64,000 nucleotides of DNA, from positions 62,001 through 126,000 of the forward strand of contig DBTT01000026.1 of assembly GCA_002307185.1 (NCBI GenBank). Reading direction: 5' to 3'. Source of the stretch: Bacteroidales bacterium UBA1309. GTDB lineage: Bacteria; Bacteroidota; Bacteroidia; Bacteroidales; Dysgonomonadaceae. Below, piece after piece: positions 62,117 through 64,000 of the stretch. Position numbers and translations under genes: made by a program. The notes beneath the pieces are model-generated. The model was not told where the DNA came from, ran no database searches, and was given only the letters and a program-made list of their open reading frames with translations. Each line of letters opens with the position of its first letter. Position 1 is the first letter of the stretch.

Positions 62117-64000
62117 ATGATGGGAAAGAAAATTATTTCATCTATTTTATTTGTTTTTGCCGGAATTAATCTCTCCGCACAGAATCTAATATTGTGGTAC
62201 AGCCAGCCGGCCAAGATTTGGGAAGAGGCTCTTCCTCTTGGTAATTCAAGGCTGGGAGCCATGGTGTATGGCATTCCCCAACGTGAAGAGTTGCAATTGA
62301 ATGAAGAAACTATCTGGGCTGGAGGACCTTATAAGAATGACAATCCCAAAGCATTGCAGGCATTACCTGAAGTTCGCAAGCTTATATTTGAAGGTAAATC
62401 GAGTGAAGCTGACAAATTAATCAACGAAACGTTTTTTACAAAAACTCATGGGATGCCCTTCCAAACAGCAGGAAGCGTTATCTTGAATTTTCCTGAACAT
62501 CAAAACTATCAAAATTATTACCGAGAACTGGATATTAGCAGGGCTGTTGCAACCACTCGATATACGGTGGACGGGGTGAATTACACCCGTGAAACCTTTG
62601 TGTCGTTTGCCGACAATGTGGCAATCATGCGGATTACGGCCAGCAAAAAAGGAACGCTCAATTTCGTGGCAGGATATACCAATAAGGCAGAGCACGAGAT
62701 CTTCAAAAAGAATAATGTGCTAGTGCTCGAAGGAAAAGGTTCAGACCACGAAGGTATTGCTGGTAAAATAATCTACCAAACACGCACTTTCGTGAAAAAT
62801 GAAGGTGGAAAAGTAGAAGTGTCCGATAGCACAATATCTGTGTCCGGGGCAACTGTGGCCACCGTCTATATTTCCATTGCTACCAATTTCAAAGATTACA
62901 AAACCATTGGAAGCGGACAAGCCGAGAAAGCCGCAAATTACTTGACGGCTGCCGTTGAGAAAGATTACAAATTGGCGATCAAGAAACATTCGGACATATA
63001 CGCCGCACAATTCAGTCGCCTCAAGCTCGATTTGGGTACCGTATCCGAAGCATCCAAACTGAATACAACAGAACGGATTGCCAATTTCCATGCTACTCAA
63101 GATCCATCTTTGGTGGCTCTGTTGTTCCAGTTTGGACGTTATCTGCTGATTTGTTCATCGCAACCTGGTGGGCAGCCTGCAAATTTGCAAGGCATTTGGT
63201 GTAATTCGATGAGGCCACCATGGGATAGCAAATACACCATCAACATCAATGCGGAGATGAACTATTGGCCGGCCGAAGTGACAAATTTGTCTGAAACGCA
63301 CCTGCCTTTTATCCAGATGGTCAGGGATTTGAGCGAAAGTGGTCGTGAAACGGCCAAAGTGCTTTATGGCGCTGAAGGCTGGGTTGCCCATCATAATACC
63401 GACATCTGGCGCGTCACCAGCCCGATAGATTTTGCAGCGGCCGGCATGTGGCCCACTGGAGGTGCTTGGGTGAGCCAGCATTTATGGGAACATTACCTGT
63501 TTACAGGCGATAAGAAATACCTTGCCGATGTTTATCCGGCTATGAAAGGCTCTGCCGACTTCTTCCTGACATCCCTGGTGCAGCACCCCAAATATGGCTG
63601 GATGGTGGTAAGCCCATCGATTTCTCCTGAACACGGACCTATTTCCGCAGGGTGTACGATGGACAATCAATTGGTTTTTGATATACTCACACGCACAGCT
63701 CTGGCCAATGAGATACTTGGCGGAGATGTATCTTACCGCGCCCGACTGTTGGATATGGTGAAAAAATTGCCACCCATGCAGATCGGCAAATACACGCAGC
63801 TTCAAGAATGGTTGGAAGACAAAGACAATCCAAAAGACGAACACCGTCATGTTTCCCATTTATATGGCTTGTATCCAAGCGATCAAATATCTCCCTACAG
63901 AACTCCCCGATTGTTTGAGGCGGCTCGTAATTCATTGATATATAGAGGTGATATGGCTACTGGATGGTCGATAGGCTGGAAAGTGAACCTGTGGGCTCGT
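62117..64000 (+). CDS. GH95 glycoside hydrolase, partial (C-terminus beyond window)
   Basis: The first 628 residues are in the window. A signal peptide (ISSILFVFAGINLSAQ) leads into LILWYSQPAKIWEEALPLGNSRLGAMVYG and LQLNEETIWAGGPYKNDNP, the classic start of GH95. The catalytic region shows N376 and N378 (TININAEMNYWPAE) and E505 (SPSISPEHGP). Those correspond to the Asn pair and the acid of the inverting enzymes AfcA and relatives. GH95 enzymes remove alpha-L-fucose or alpha-L-galactose; in xylan loci the galactose activity fits corn-type arabinoxylan side chains. Start at 62117 is chosen over an in-frame ATG at 62108; both are plausible. Confidence 0.94.
   Translation, partial: MMGKKIISSILFVFAGINLSAQNLILWYSQPAKIWEEALPLGNSRLGAMVYGIPQREELQLNEETIWAGGPYKNDNPKALQALPEVRKLIFEGKSSEADKLINETFFTKTHGMPFQTAGSVILNFPEHQNYQNYYRELDISRAVATTRYTVDGVNYTRETFVSFADNVAIMRITASKKGTLNFVAGYTNKAEHEIFKKNNVLVLEGKGSDHEGIAGKIIYQTRTFVKNEGGKVEVSDSTISVSGATVATVYISIATNFKDYKTIGSGQAEKAANYLTAAVEKDYKLAIKKHSDIYAAQFSRLKLDLGTVSEASKLNTTERIANFHATQDPSLVALLFQFGRYLLICSSQPGGQPANLQGIWCNSMRPPWDSKYTININAEMNYWPAEVTNLSETHLPFIQMVRDLSESGRETAKVLYGAEGWVAHHNTDIWRVTSPIDFAAAGMWPTGGAWVSQHLWEHYLFTGDKKYLADVYPAMKGSADFFLTSLVQHPKYGWMVVSPSISPEHGPISAGCTMDNQLVFDILTRTALANEILGGDVSYRARLLDMVKKLPPMQIGKYTQLQEWLEDKDNPKDEHRHVSHLYGLYPSDQISPYRTPRLFEAARNSLIYRGDMATGWSIGWKVNLWAR

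Noticed and set aside
1..64000. CRISPR array, prophage or toxin-antitoxin module
   Set aside because: No regularly spaced repeats, phage structural genes or paired small toxin/antitoxin genes could be found by reading both strands.

Overview
The window looks like chromosome of a member of the Bacteroidales. The grounds are two SusC/SusD pairs, a hybrid two-component regulator, a PorZ-like type IX secretion protein, a GldE-like protein, a long IspG, and several copies of the Bacteroidetes -7 promoter element TAnnTTTG. The genus cannot be fixed from sequence alone. Type IX components together with saccharolytic genes suggest a plant-polysaccharide degrader related to Paludibacter or Dysgonomonas.

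Positions 1-32400 are mostly core genes. In order they are: a partial gldE, ssb, dnaJ and grpE (minus); an SLC13-type permease and clpC (plus); a lone GH30 glycosidase; pepT-gcvT-mgsA (minus); an SRP RNA lying directly against a tRNA-Thr (plus); pta, a hydroxyacyl-CoA dehydrogenase and ackA (minus); ispG; rdgB-porZ (minus); and dut, a TPR protein, a DUF4292 lipoprotein, an EnvC-type M23 protein and a tandem WxcM cupin (plus). A frameshifted AraC remnant and an HPr-kinase/PEPCK-like P-loop gene follow. A two-gene ThrE-type exporter then lies downstream of a clear cobalamin riboswitch, which is an unexpected pairing.

Positions 32800-64000 form one polysaccharide utilisation locus (PUL). A hybrid two-component sensor/regulator on the minus strand faces away from susC-susD-susC-susD, a DUF1735 lipoprotein, two tandem GH98 enzymes, GH115, GH43 and GH95 (cut by the window end). 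GH98 endoxylanase, GH115 alpha-glucuronidase, GH43 arabinofuranosidase/xylosidase and GH95 together point to a heavily decorated glucuronoarabinoxylan of the cereal type. The likely sequence is surface cleavage by the GH98s, capture and import by SusC/D and the DUF1735 protein, periplasmic removal of side chains by GH115, GH43 and GH95, and oligosaccharide sensing by the hybrid regulator.

The most notable observations are the B12 riboswitch before a ThrE-like exporter, the paired GH98s with an internally duplicated accessory domain, the tandem WxcM protein with one altered active-site His, the SRP RNA/tRNA-Thr unit, a short IS-derived inverted-repeat element, and leader hairpins before pta and grpE. 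No phage, CRISPR array, rRNA or complete insertion sequence was seen.
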